Shown one piece after another: positions 1-11,956 of a stretch of 61,357 bases of DNA. The notes under the pieces are model-generated. The model made no database searches. It was not told the origin of the DNA and saw only the letters and a program-made list of their open reading frames with translations. Within the stretch, counting starts at the first letter, position 1. Every line of letters starts with the position of its first letter. This DNA is from Priapulus caudatus (taxonomy: Eukaryota; Priapulida; Priapulimorpha; Priapulimorphida; Priapulidae), in NCBI RefSeq assembly GCF_000485595.1, contig NW_014577302.1:1-61357 (forward strand), in the 5' to 3' direction. The position numbers were made by a program, and so were the translations under genes.

Positions 1-246
1 CCGTTATTTTAAGGTTATGTTTTGGTTTGGATAACGTTATACACCAACGTTATAAATACGAAATTGTGTCGGGTTTTTTTAACGTTATCAGAACCACGAA
101 AAATAACGTTATTTTCAAGTTTTTAGTACGTTAGGAAAACGTTATTTTTAACGTTATAAAAACGTTATAAAAACCCGACACAATTTCGTATTTATAACGT
201 TGGTGTATAACGTTATCCAAACCAAAACATAACCTTAAAATAACGT
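1..246. repeat. Large foldback (inverted repeat) element, left edge of window
   Basis: The first ~90 bases are repeated in reverse complement at about 153-246 with only a few indels. Both arms carry the blocks AACGTTAT, CCAAACCAAAACATAACC and the run ending CCCGACACAATTTCG. The ~60-base centre is itself rich in AACGTTAT. No coding potential. The shape fits a foldback or MITE-type element; the true left end may lie outside the window. Confidence 0.8.
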
Positions 247-750
247 TATGTGAACGTTTTTGTGTTAGCTGGGTATAGCCTTTCGCCTTTAGCAAAATCG
301 CCTTTTGTTGGGCTAGGCCTACATGTTATCTATCCTTGAGCCGGTATTTTTGTAGCCGTGTTGTCCAATTACAGCAACAATAAACTAATTATTAGCTTCG
401 AAGGAGACACGAAAGTGTCGTAGACCACTATAACATATAGGTATAAAAAAACAAAGTTAACAGCAATCTTAGCTGCTTATTTTTCCCGCATGCACTCAGT
501 ACGTGTTTGTCGACGCGACGACCAATTTAGGCCAAAAACAATTTAGGCAATTACATAAAGGGCGAATCTGTTTTTCTGTCTGTCAGTCCGTCTATCTTCT
601 CTCCCCACCTAACAGGTCACCCCCAACACCATATATTCTCAATCAGCATACATGCGTCTAAACAGGGGAATTGCTCCGACCTGTCATTGCACATTGCATG
701 ATAAAAATACAATTCGTGACGTTTCGTTTCACCGGTCATAGCCGGTGACC
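247..750. repeat. Dispersed repeat, copy 1 of the family at 3330-4274
   Basis: Bases ~370-440 (with the block TTATTAGCTTCGAAGGAGAC) and ~545-645 (GTCTGTC motif, then GGTCACCCCCAACACCATAT) recur in the same order or nearby at 3340-3470 and 3655-3720. This copy lacks the clear Helitron-type hairpin terminus of the second copy. No gene seen. Confidence 0.55.
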
Positions 751-755
751 TATGA

Positions 756-1044
756 GTAATTATATAGGCAGTGGCTACGGGTACGGTAGCCGTATCTTAA
801 TGTCTCGAGGCTACGGGTACGGGAGTCCATTCGCTTTCCTACTTAACAAGACAAAGATGGCGGCGGTGGCGCCAGATTTTGAAATAACGCCTTGGGAAAT
901 AAATTCACGATTTGAGAGTTTAGATGAGCTAGAACCCTAACCCTAACCCTAAACCTAACCCTAACCCCAACCCTAACCCTAACGCCAAAAAGGGGCTTCA
1001 ACGAACGACGGCTACCGTACCTCCAGCCACTGCGAATTATATAT
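756..1044. mobile_element. MITE-like element with a telomere-repeat core
   Basis: An imperfect ~37-bp terminal inverted repeat (left arm 756-793, right arm 1008-1044) carries GGCAGTGGCT and TACGGTAGCCGT in opposite orientations. The interior holds a run of CCCTAA repeats. A 62-codon open frame at 752-940 reads through the left arm and is treated as chance. Confidence 0.6.
935..983. repeat. Interstitial telomere-type repeat (CCCTAA)n
   Basis: About eight CCCTAA units, with single variants such as AACCTAA and CCCCAA, run for ~49 bases. This is the animal telomere motif (TTAGGG on the other strand). It lies inside an inverted-repeat element rather than at a chromosome end. Confidence 0.9.
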
Positions 1045-1627
1045 TAATAGTAATTATATAAATAGTCATTATATAGTACTATGAGTATAGTAGTGACCTA
1101 AGATTAAGGCTAACACATGTGACATGATGTGTCTATAATAGCTAGAATTTATAAAATTGTAACTCAAATCCTTCGCTCCATATCATAGTTAGTACACGTT
1201 GCTACTGGTCATAGCATAATAACGGAAGTGGGCGTGGTTTTTATTCTTCAATCACAGGTCAGAGCAGTTCCTCTGTTTAGACACATGTATCAGCATGACG
1301 CGAGAACCATTTTAGGACCAAACAAAATACAACAAGAGCCGCAGAGCGTCTGGGCTCATCTGGGGTCTGTTGCTACGGTTATGAACGTACAATTTCAGTC
1401 GTGCGTAGTGACACATTTGTTAGGCGCAGATATGCAGATACGCAGTTGCATACACTTCATTGTTAGGACACGCTCACTATGTTCCCCCCATGCGATTTTG
1501 GTTTATTTTATTAAATGATGCTTGCCTTTCACTTCGAATTTGTGTCATAGATTCACAGCTATCTATTTTTATCTATCTATAAAAGATTTCAACATATGAG
1601 CATGGATCTTCAAGTATAATTAGAAGG
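1045..1627. other. No gene; dispersed repeat fragments
   Basis: Contains a fragment near 1290-1320 (CAGCATGACGCGAGAACC) that resembles the 3' part of the repeat at 3860-3890. Open frames here show no recognisable protein features. Confidence 0.5.
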
Positions 1628-1870
1628 GGCGGGGAGTCCTTCTCCCCACCTCCCTCCCACTTCACTCCCCTTGCCTCTCACTTCCACCCCCTTACCTCCC
1701 ATCTCCCTCCCCCTGCCTTCGACCTCCCTCCCCCTGCCTCCCACCTCCCATCCCCTTGCACACCATCTCGCACGACCTAATTGTACCCCGTTTCCCGCTG
1801 GCATACACACAGTATCACCGTTTTCCTGTCCCTGTCTCAATTTACGACTCTCTCTCTCTCTCTCTTTATA
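1628..1870. repeat. Polypyrimidine tract (CCTCCC-rich) followed by (TC)n
   Basis: The plus strand from ~1628 to 1770 is almost pure C/T made of CCTCCC and CTTCCACC variants, and a (CT)n run follows at ~1848-1866. Such tracts can form triplex (H-DNA). The reading frames across it are repeat artefacts. Confidence 0.8.
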
Positions 1871-3329
1871 CTGTAGACTTGTCTCTCTCTCTTAATTGTA
1901 TAAAAAAAATTAAAAACCCAGCAATGTATGCCTTTTACTGGCCCCTCAATAATACTTTGCTTCCTAATGCCCACTGAGTGTAACCAGTTATAGAAATCAT
2001 AATATATAGTGTTCTCTAATATTTCTATGATAACAGCTTTATTGTTGCGCCATAACTGGTAAATGGATACGCACGGCCATAGCTACATAATATATGTTAA
2101 GATTCAAGTAATGAAAACGTAAATATTATATATTATATCGGTATACGTATATATAGCTATTTATCTATTCGTTTTTAACAAAGTTACATGAGAATAAAAT
2201 CTAATATTAAACTATTGGCCTATAGTTGCTGCGAGAGATGGCGCGTGCATAGTGTAATCAATAAATCAAGAGATGCATCTGCCTCATTCCATGAAATCCT
2301 ACAGTATGGTCGGGTACAAGGCTAAAATCCTAAGCTGAAGTATATTCAGGCAGGTGAAATTTCGCTCAGCTGTGAGTTACACATGCTGCATTGCATGTGC
2401 GCAGGCAAACAATTATGCATTAGAAGCGTGCCTGTGTTTTTGCCCTTCATGGCGAGCATTACACTGATTCATCATTCAGTCTTCAGGCCAGGGCCAGGGT
2501 GCTATAAGGACAGACTGCTTTTTAGAAATGCATATGATTTAAGGCAGCGTAAACCTTGTTCAACAAACATTCCTTTGCCAATTAAACTAGTGCAACTGTA
2601 GTCCTCACATTGACACAGAGTATGGGCTCTAATAATAGCAAAAGCCAGCTTCAGTCCTTTGTTAACCAGTCAATCAATATCATGTTTAACCACTCCTCTT
2701 GCCAGGGTCAAAAAGGCTTATCCGACACTTACGCCTTCGCATATCGCAGTGCGGACAAGCCATATTTTCATGGCCCTTTTCAATAAGCATAAAAATGCTA
2801 GGGTCACCGCCTGAAAAAAAAAAAAACAAAAAAAGTTTTTCAATCGCTCCGTCAGACCATGTCCTCAGCAAATGTTCTATAAAATCTGCCCTGTGACCCA
2901 TTGACTTTGACTGTGACCTCCAATTTCGGCACAGCTTGATGGCTTTTCCTACCATTGCATTGCTATACACGGACTATCACGAGCCATAGCGGTCTAGCCG
3001 TATTAGATTGGTGCCCAATTCTGCAATTTCCTCCCTATACCTTAAAGTTAAGGATGTGATATGTTTTTTTTCTTTTCTTTCCCCCTCTTTTACACCTCTT
3101 GACCTTTTGACCTTGACCCCCACGCCTTCGCATCCCAACTGGGTTTTCGGCATTACCCCCCCACGTTCCCGAATATCAGTGACCGTACGTCGAGCGGTTT
3201 AAGATTTGTGCCCAACTGTTGTTACGCACGGCCACGGACGGATCATGCCGATTCTACAAGCTGCATCTGACTATGTCTAGTAGAGCTAAAAATACAAAAC
3301 TACAAAAATCTCAATATTACAATTAAAAT
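1871..3329. other. Intergenic, no gene recognised
   Basis: AT-rich sequence with an A-run at ~2813-2836 and a C/T-rich stretch near 3070-3160. No protein family, RNA gene or bounded repeat could be supported. Confidence 0.5.
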
Positions 3330-4274
3330 TTATTCATCTCTTACATAAGGGCGAGCCTGTTTTTGTGTACTGTCGTGTCTGTTCCTATCTTTCTCCCCCC
3401 CCCCCCCCGTAAGAGGTCACCCCCAACACCATATATATTCTTAATCAGCATGTCGCGACGACCATTTATAAGGCCCCCCAAAAAATACACAAAAATAAAA
3501 AAGTATAAAATTACAATTAAAATTATTTATTATTTTAATAAATGTCTGCGCGGTGGCGCTATATACTCTCCTACTGCATCGAGTGCGCATTTTCGCGGTG
3601 TTGTTTGCATTTTGTAGCTCTATTCTAGCTGTATTTTGTAGCTCTATTGTCGAATTACAGCTACAATAAACGAATTATTAGCTTCGAAGGAGACACGGAA
3701 GCGTCGTAGACGACTACCATATAAATATAAATGCTTAACTTGCTGCTTATTTTCGTATTTTCGAGTGTTTCGTATTCATCTCCTACAATAAATCGCCGGA
3801 TCTATCTGTCTGTCTGTCTTCTCAAGACCAGTAAGAGGTGACCCGTGAGGTATATTATCAATCAGCATGACGCGACGACCATTTTAGGCCAAAAACAATT
3901 TGCACAAAAGGCCAAAATAAGGGCAAAAAAACAAACAACAGATTTCCCCCAAAAAAATACGCGCAGCAGAAAAGTTAACAATCACAGCAATCCTAGCGCT
4001 CCACTATACACTGCAGCAGAAAAGTCAAGACGAATCCTAGCGCAGCAGAAAAGTAAACAGCAATCCTATAGCGCTCAACTGTAGTCAGGCTCAAAATCAG
4101 GCAATCCCATGAAATGCCGAAACGCAAGCAATAGCAGAAAACGCATGAAATAGCAGAAAAGCAGTAACCCCCAAAAAATCCCGGGCATCGCCGGGTAGCC
4201 CAGCTAAACGCATGAAATAGCAGAAAAGCAGTAACCCCCAAAAAATCCCGGGCATCGCCGGGTAGCCCAGCTAG
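3330..4274 (+). mobile_element. Helitron-like non-autonomous element with duplicated 3' terminus
   Basis: The right end carries a GC stem-loop (CCCGG, 6-nt loop, CCGGG at 4247-4262), then 8 bases, then CTAG (4271-4274) followed by T. That is the Helitron 3' signature: hairpin plus CTRR, insertion before T. The terminal 67-bp unit occurs twice in tandem (4141-4207 and 4208-4274), ending CTAA and CTAG respectively. The body shares blocks with 247-750. No Rep/helicase ORF is present, so it is non-autonomous. The 5' end (expected TC) was not located, so the left boundary is approximate. Confidence 0.6.
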
Positions 4275-5632
4275 TATTCACATAAAACTATAGTTAAAGA
4301 TTACGATGTACCACAGTTATGATATTTATTAATAACGAACAACACAGTTCCTGCACGCACCTTCACACTGCAATGGCTAAACACCGCGTTAGCAAAACCC
4401 ACCCAAAAAGCAGACGGAAACTGTAGCTTATGATCCTGGTAAAACTGTTCGCCCCTGATAAACTGAATTGCTTAGAACGGAACTGAAACGGAAAACAACG
4501 TTGGACCGGATAATTAACATAATAATCATGAAAATATAGTACTGAGAACTGATACAAGAAACCAATTTTGTTGTAGTGAGGCAGTTTTTCACCCACACTT
4601 TGCACGTTATGTAATGTTTTTAACTAGAGTATACTAGGCCTGAATGAAGGTACCGGTATGGCAAATATGATCTTAAAATAAATATTGCTGACTTAAGTAG
4701 TTCATAGGTAGTATAGCCACCCATGCCAACAGGCAATAACAGCTAGCTTCTTAGTAGCACATCAGTTTGCAGAACACACAGCTAAAAATTAGAATTGAAA
4801 TCACCAGCAATTATACGGATAATTATTTATTAATTATTTTATCTCAAATAACCTGCTCAATTAATTTGGTACTTGAACTATACACTAGCTGGTAGCAATC
4901 AATTGCAACCATAATTAATTGGTCAAAATCTTTGCTTTCCCCGTATCCTATTACAGATACAACACTGAATGATGTATGAATAAAAAAATCAGAGCCTATA
5001 AAATTAGAGTGAAATAAGTAGTTATTCTGTCTGACAGTACATACGGTTATATTTCCACATGACTTTCAAACAAAAAAACTTCAGTGCACAAGCAAGCAAA
5101 CCTAGCTCTGTGACTATAAAATTCAAGTTTATTTTGAGCTGTGCATCATAAACTATAGCAGTTTTCAAAGATTGTCCCATTCCACTAATCCATTTTTCTA
5201 CAATAGTTTTAGGGCATTTGTGCTTATTCAAGGTGATATCATTTACCTGCCCCATTTTAGATATAGATAGAAGAAGATAGAGTAAGAAAAGTTGTAGCCT
5301 ACTTCTGGAAATAATGTGCAATAATCCAAGTTAAAAACGCACCTTGAAAATTGCTTGTAAAATGAAAGTGATTGCTTTCTATTAAATACAAAAGAAACTG
5401 CAAGACTAATAATTGTAGGCACCCATGACTGTCATATGCATAAATGTAAGAGATGTAGCGAAGTGAAATGAGAGAGAAATGTGTTCCTTGGCAAAATAGC
5501 TTTTCACAAAAAAACAACTCAATTCTTGCAAGACATCTTTAAGAGTTCACACACAATACAAAACTATGACGTTTCAATTAGTCAATAAAAATTCGTATCT
5601 ATCTATAAGTTACATAATCGTGTAAGCCAACG
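4275..5632. other. 3' flank of ZC3H15; no other gene
   Basis: AT-rich sequence downstream (minus-strand sense) of the ZC3H15 stop codon. A minus-strand AATAAA (TTTATT on plus near 5129-5134) would give a ~500-nt 3' UTR, but this is only a candidate polyadenylation signal. Nothing else is recognised. Confidence 0.45.
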
Positions 5633-5823
5633 TTATTGATCGGCCATGTCTAAATCCCCGATGTCATCTTCAAGTTCATCCAGGTCATCAAGGTCATCGG
5701 GATCAAACAAATCCTCATTGATGGGTACAGTTTCACCATTTTCTGCAGTGCCGCCATCTACATTGCAGGTGCCATCAAATACAGCCGGTAATGCAGACGC
5801 TTCAGAAGACTTGGTAATGTCGC
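5633..5823 (-). CDS. ZC3H15: ZC3H15 terminal exon 11
   Basis: 191 nt from acceptor AATGTAG to the TAA at 5633-5635. The acidic C-terminus reads ...[20 protein letters not shown] and ends DLDMADQ, aligning with the human end ([25 protein letters not shown]). The phase matches exon 10 (split Gly codon). Confidence 0.9.
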
Positions 5824-8800
5824 CTACATTGAAAAAATGATAAAACCAAGGCCGTGTAAAACAATATTCTAGTCAATGTCAATAGTGTCGTTATAATAAG
5901 CCATCACATAGAATGATCAATCTATTTATTTGCCATTACTGCAACTGTGTTTAAGGATACAGTCAGGGTTACGGACAGGTACACCTGTAATGGGCTTAAC
6001 ATAACTGCTCATCAAATCCAATAAAACACACATATATTAAATTAAAGAGATGTTTTTCCATGCCCACCATAAAAATAATCACAGAAACTTCATCGCTAAT
6101 TGCGTGACAGCAAAAATGGTAAATTTATATGAAAAAATGTTTTTCCCACATTTCTCAGAAACAGCAAAGGGTTGGAACCTTAACGTTTAGCCATACGTTG
6201 TTCAAAGTATGCACTATAGTACAGGGTCCCTGGAATATTTTTAATGTTTTATTTTAGGAAATAAGTTGAAAAGATGCACAAAAATGTTTTTTTAAGACAC
6301 AACAATAAACGTAAATAAAGAGCCAAAACTTCTAAAATATAGTAATTCATAAGAAATCCAGATTGTTTACTCCATTTAATATGTTAGCATTAAAACGGAA
6401 CCAACATTTTTGAATCGTGAGTTCCGAGAAATCAGTATTGAAACATCAGCAACTGCAGCTTTACTAACAATGGATATAGTCGCGGTTTTCTACGTTCTAC
6501 GTAGCTCCAAGGAACGGTCTTTCTAGGGTTAGAAGACCGCAAGTATAGACAATCGGTCGCACAGCATGGTCGGGCTACGTTCTATGATGATTGAACGACT
6601 GTGTTAATTTAGAATAGACCAATGTATGTTCAATTGCTACAGTTAGTACTCACTGCGACCTATCTGTGGCCCATTACCATCAACATACTTTAAAAAAAGT
6701 TGTGTTGTTATAAATAACATGACAAAATAACTGATCTGTTTCAACCTCATGTTCGCCACCCACTAATTGATGCACGCAGCGACGTAATCATCTCTATGTT
6801 AACAAACGCACGCAGCAATAGCATATTCAAACCAGCTGTAACAGCATTTCTGATTCGCATGTTGGGGTGGCAACGCAGTGCATTCTGGGAAAGAACGAGC
6901 TAATGGCGTACCTATTTAATTGGCGTTCCGCGGTTTGCAATAGCCAGGTAAGCATATGCGGGTATTTTGAACTGCTTGGGAGACCACATACATAATAATA
7001 CACATACACAACATAGCTGCCGAGAGGCGCCATCTATCAAACAAATGGGTATTGAAATTTTAATGAAATTTGTATTTTTGTAACATTCACAGATTATCTG
7101 CAACTGGAATCCAACTGGCAGTAGGGTTGCTAGAAAGCTATAACGGATTGCCATGCATGTACAGACTATGTCATTAATAATTTTGTTCATAATTCTTGGG
7201 ATGGTGGTATACTTTAACGATTCCAATATCCCCACTTTGCATATTTGGATTTTAATGTTAGTATAAACAGAAGGCACCACTCCTCAGCTTTCGCATGGAA
7301 ACAGTTATTTGCAGACAAGCATACCTTCGCCCGTATGGTTGGTAGGATTACCAACTCGGGCATTGCTAGTGGAAGCAGTTCCAGAGCCATCAGCCTCCAT
7401 GGCTACATTCGCAACCGATTCTGCTGTCCATTCTCTCATGCTGCTTGTGACAACCTCCTCATCTTCTGACTGTACGGTAGGTACATAACAAACATATATG
7501 CAATTACAAAGCACTATAACCGATTAATCAACCATGACCACAAAATATTTTGGGAAAAATATCATTTTGCACACCGGTGCAATGGCGTGAGAGCAACTAA
7601 GGTGCATTTTTTACATGATGGATAATATACATCATACCACCAATTCTTCTAAACATATGGTGCAGAATTACAGCATCTAACACTTATTACTAAGAAAAAT
7701 CTGACTATTATTGTATGACTGACTACTAGTATACATACAGGGTTTTCCCTAAGAATTACAGAAGGCATGTGTACAGACAGATGGGACGAAACCGGGGGTT
7801 GTACCGATCGGAGTTAGTTATACGTGTCACAAGGCACGCCAACAAATAGGTAAACTCGAACAGTTTGAAAACAGTATACCACCCGCCGCCCGGCGGCCAC
7901 CTCCCCCCCCCCCCCGACGCCGGCCACCGGGCCGCCGCCCGCGCGCCGCCGCGAGGTGGCCCCGGGCGGCGGCGTGGCCGCGGTTGGGACCGACAATATC
8001 AAGCTATGAAAACACAGCACCAGTGCTGCGTTTGGATTCTCAGAAGTAAACAGCTAGAAAACATGGTAGGTACATTATATTAGGCAATTAATGCATGTCA
8101 GAGGATTCATGGTTTGTCACAGAACTAGCTTCAACTTAGAAGGCATGTCAGACCACACACGTGTTAAAGGCCTATAAGGATAACTCTTATATATATATAT
8201 ATATATATATATGTCACATGTAAATACCTCAGATTCCCTGTCTAGTATTTCATCAGCTTCAGCATCATCCTCATCAGCCATCTCTGGGTTGAACGTAAAC
8301 ATTTCTCTACCACTGATCTGAAGATGAAAATGAATCTCTAATAGATTACTATTTATCTTAAGGTATCGTTTAAAAAAATGTTCTCACCATTGTAAGAAGA
8401 AAACCATCAGAGATCGTAAAATGGTAGGATTTGTACAAAAGCAGCTCCTCCCATGCAAATTAAATACAGCACAAGTGAGAACAATCAAGGGACAGTTGAG
8501 CTAAATGAAATTTAGATAAGAATAATACTTAAAAACACACAGTAAATCCTCACCCCAAACAGCTTGCCAGTAGTGAAATTTGCTTTCTTCTTTGACTGTT
8601 CTGCTTCTAATTTTTCCTTCTTTTCCTTCAACTAGTAAAAATCAATCAATTTAAAAACATAACGAGGCATAATTCATCTTCTATTTAGTATACATGTATG
8701 CTAATCACCCTGCAATGCCAAAGATGTAGCTGTCACATATATAAAAAGCTATTCATATGAGAATGTGAAAAAACCTTGCTTAGATATTCTACAAGTGAGG

Positions 8801-11800
8801 ATGAGTATAATATTAAAACATAATATTCTTAATAAGCCAGATAGGAAAAATGTGAATGAAGTTTAGAAACTTATTTGATGCCAAGTTATGAAGGATAGAT
8901 GGGTACGAGAGTGGTCAATTAATCACCCGAGTGATGAAAGTAAGCACTAAATAGTCTAATATCCTAGTAAAATAAACTCTATAAATAAAATAAAATAAAA
9001 TAAATGATTTTGAAATATTTAACTTTTAAGCGCGCGCACACACACATTAATTTATAAAGCTACACGGTTACCAAATGCAATTGCAATTGAACAGATTATC
9101 TATTATATAATGCCTAAGTAATGTAAAGAAACCTCTTACCTTTCTCTGCTTCCATGCCATAAACGTTTCTAGGGTAATTTTCGTTGTTTTTGCACCTAGT
9201 GATGCTCTCTGCAGAAGACGGATCAAACCGGAAAAGTAAGTAGCTACCCTAAAGCTGATTCACAGATTTTATTATGAATTATGTAATCGTTTCTATATGT
9301 AACACTTCCCCACCGCTGTCACTGTCGGCCAAAGATAACTCATGCAAACAATTCTCTCGATTCTTTTCCAATATCACCTAAGTCTATAGCACATGAATTT
9401 TGATTGAATAGTATAGATGATCATGTTCACCTCTTTCTCTACGAGTTCTTCAATGGAAATTTCATCTTTTTTGTCCTCCTTTGCAGAATCCTGCTTCAGT
9501 ACAAACCCAGGCGGGAGGGCATGTCTGTAAATGCATTTATCACCAATTGGACATTCCCAGAACCATCCATACTTCTTATTCTCAATTGCTGTCAGGAAGT
9601 GCTTGCAGATCTATAACAAAATCACATCGATCAAGCCTACACTACATCCATATAAGCACTTCAAACATTTTCAGGCAAAAACAAGTGCATTAAATTTAAA
9701 TATATTTCTTAATTTGATTCTTACTCAACTTTCACTAACGCAAATGTTACGATTAAATTTTAATTCAGAGTATATTGATCAGTCATTTTATTTTAGAGAA
9801 TATCCATATCTGATGATGATACAATGATACAATGATACAATGATGCAGATACAATGTTGCATGGGGTTTCAGGTATAACTGACTACGGATGATCAAATAT
9901 ATGTGCCAATTCCTCATTTTGCTTCAACCCACACAGCAATGACTCTACACTATGTTAAGAATGCAGTTGACTAAATGTATATTTAATTCCTCAATCTACC
10001 CTCTTGATTATTTATTTTAACTGACATTTCCGTCCTTTGAATAATATTATTTACTATCACAATGAAGATATGTATCTTAATATAGTACTGTTCTACAATA
10101 GAATAGATATGTTCATGCTATGACTACACCTAAAATATAAACACCATACATTTACTTCTGTTGCCCAGACATCAAGAACAATGGATGCATATATACAACA
10201 TATTACACTGTACACATACAAATTTTCATTACACAAATACAAATAATAAAACCTACAATATCAGTTTTTGCCTTCTTTGATTCTGCTTCTGCATGTTTCT
10301 TGTTAACAACATCTTCCAGCTTTTTTTCATCCCAGTTCTCCATTGTGTCTTCTAAAACATCACGAAACTTGAATTAAGGACCTGCTCAAGCTTTTCCACG
10401 GCTAATACTCTAATGAATAGTAAACATTAAACATAATGACTCGATTCAATCACACATTTTATTTATAGATGTATCTCTATGCTCAAGCCAAAAAATGACA
10501 TGAAATTTCCAGCACCTAATAATGGGACAACACAAATTTTGAATTTTTATGTGAAAATGGTATTTTGGATATTTCTCAATCACCAGTGTGAAATCAAAAT
10601 TTTCGCCACAAGTTAAGCACAATATGCACAAACATCACGCATCAGGATTTTTCTTTAAGTATTATATTCACCGAATAAAATGAAAAACACTGCCTAAAAA
10701 TCAAGTCACATGTTCGGATTGATAATTTATGCAAATAAAGAACTTAATATCAACCCTGATGAGCTTTTCCACAGCAATATGTTACCATTAAAACGTGTAA
10801 AATTAAATTATTCCGATTTGAATTGACGGAAAACTACCCATTTATACATCGACTACCGTGGCTGAAATCGAAACGGTGAAATCAGCGTTTTTCTACTTTT
10901 CACAATAACCAACGGCCCATGTGCGAAATGGGTGAACGTATGTAAAACATCTAGTGATGGTACTTATCGAGACATATCCATGACTAACTTAGACCACTAA
11001 ATTGGTAAAATGTTCTGTGCACATTGAGAAACTACTAGGAATTACCACTCGAAATGCGCGTCACTAAGCTATGTGTCAACAAACCCAGGCCTATGTAAAG
11101 CTAAGTAATGAGGTATAAATGTTATTTTTGACTGCGTGGCAATTTCAACCATCACTGGCATTTCATGGCTGTAGGAGGGTTGATGCGGATAGATTCTGGC
11201 ATAATGCATACATATACCGTGAACAGGCTGGTTGGATGATGTCTCTGACAACATCAGTAAATGTGTGTTTAAAGGACCATGGCTCATTACAGGTTAAAAG
11301 TTTGGAGCAGAGTATCGACCTTAAATATGGGGTTATTTAGAATGAATAAAGTGCATGTTATTTACGCAACAGCACTTTCCGAGTATTTTTCATTAATTTC
11401 TGTCTGACGCTTAATCAAGCCTGCTGCCTCTGCAGGGCCATAGTGGCCGCCACGGCAGCACGGCACTGCCGTGGCACTATTAAAAAAAAACAATTCTGCA
11501 GGGTACCAAGGAGCAACATATACCAAGGAGATGAAACCCTGGGGGGGGGGGCACTCACCCCACATTATGGTAGGTATGTGCAACTGCAAAGTCAAAAATG
11601 GGGGGGGGGCTCTGGAACTAACTCAGACGTGAAAATGGGGGTCTATGGAACTAATGTTTGTTGAATGTGGTATGCTCTAGAACTGGCTATGTTCGAAAAT
11701 GGGTGACCCCGGAACTAGGATTTTGTTGAAATTCAATGCTATGACACTGGACACGTTTAAAAGAGGGGGTCTCCGGAACTATGGGGGGAACCAGGATTTG

Positions 11801-11913
11801 TTGATTTGTCTGGTATTATGTAGAGGAGAAAAAACATGACCCGAAGAGAGATGAACGTACGCACAGCACACACACGCACACGGACAAGCACACGCACACG
11901 CACACGCACACGC

Positions 11914-11956
<43 letters not shown>

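Noticed and set aside
752..940. 62-codon frame with GYGYGS repeats
   Set aside because: It lies across the terminal inverted repeat of a MITE-like element and runs into telomere repeats. The repeated Gly-Tyr residues reflect repeated DNA words, not a protein.
7814..8083. Pro/Arg/Gly-rich frames on both strands
   Set aside because: They come from the GC-rich hairpin in ZC3H15 intron 9; no splice or start context supports them.
11757..11951. Frame of alternating Val/Arg and Cys/Val
   Set aside because: Translation of a CA/CG microsatellite.
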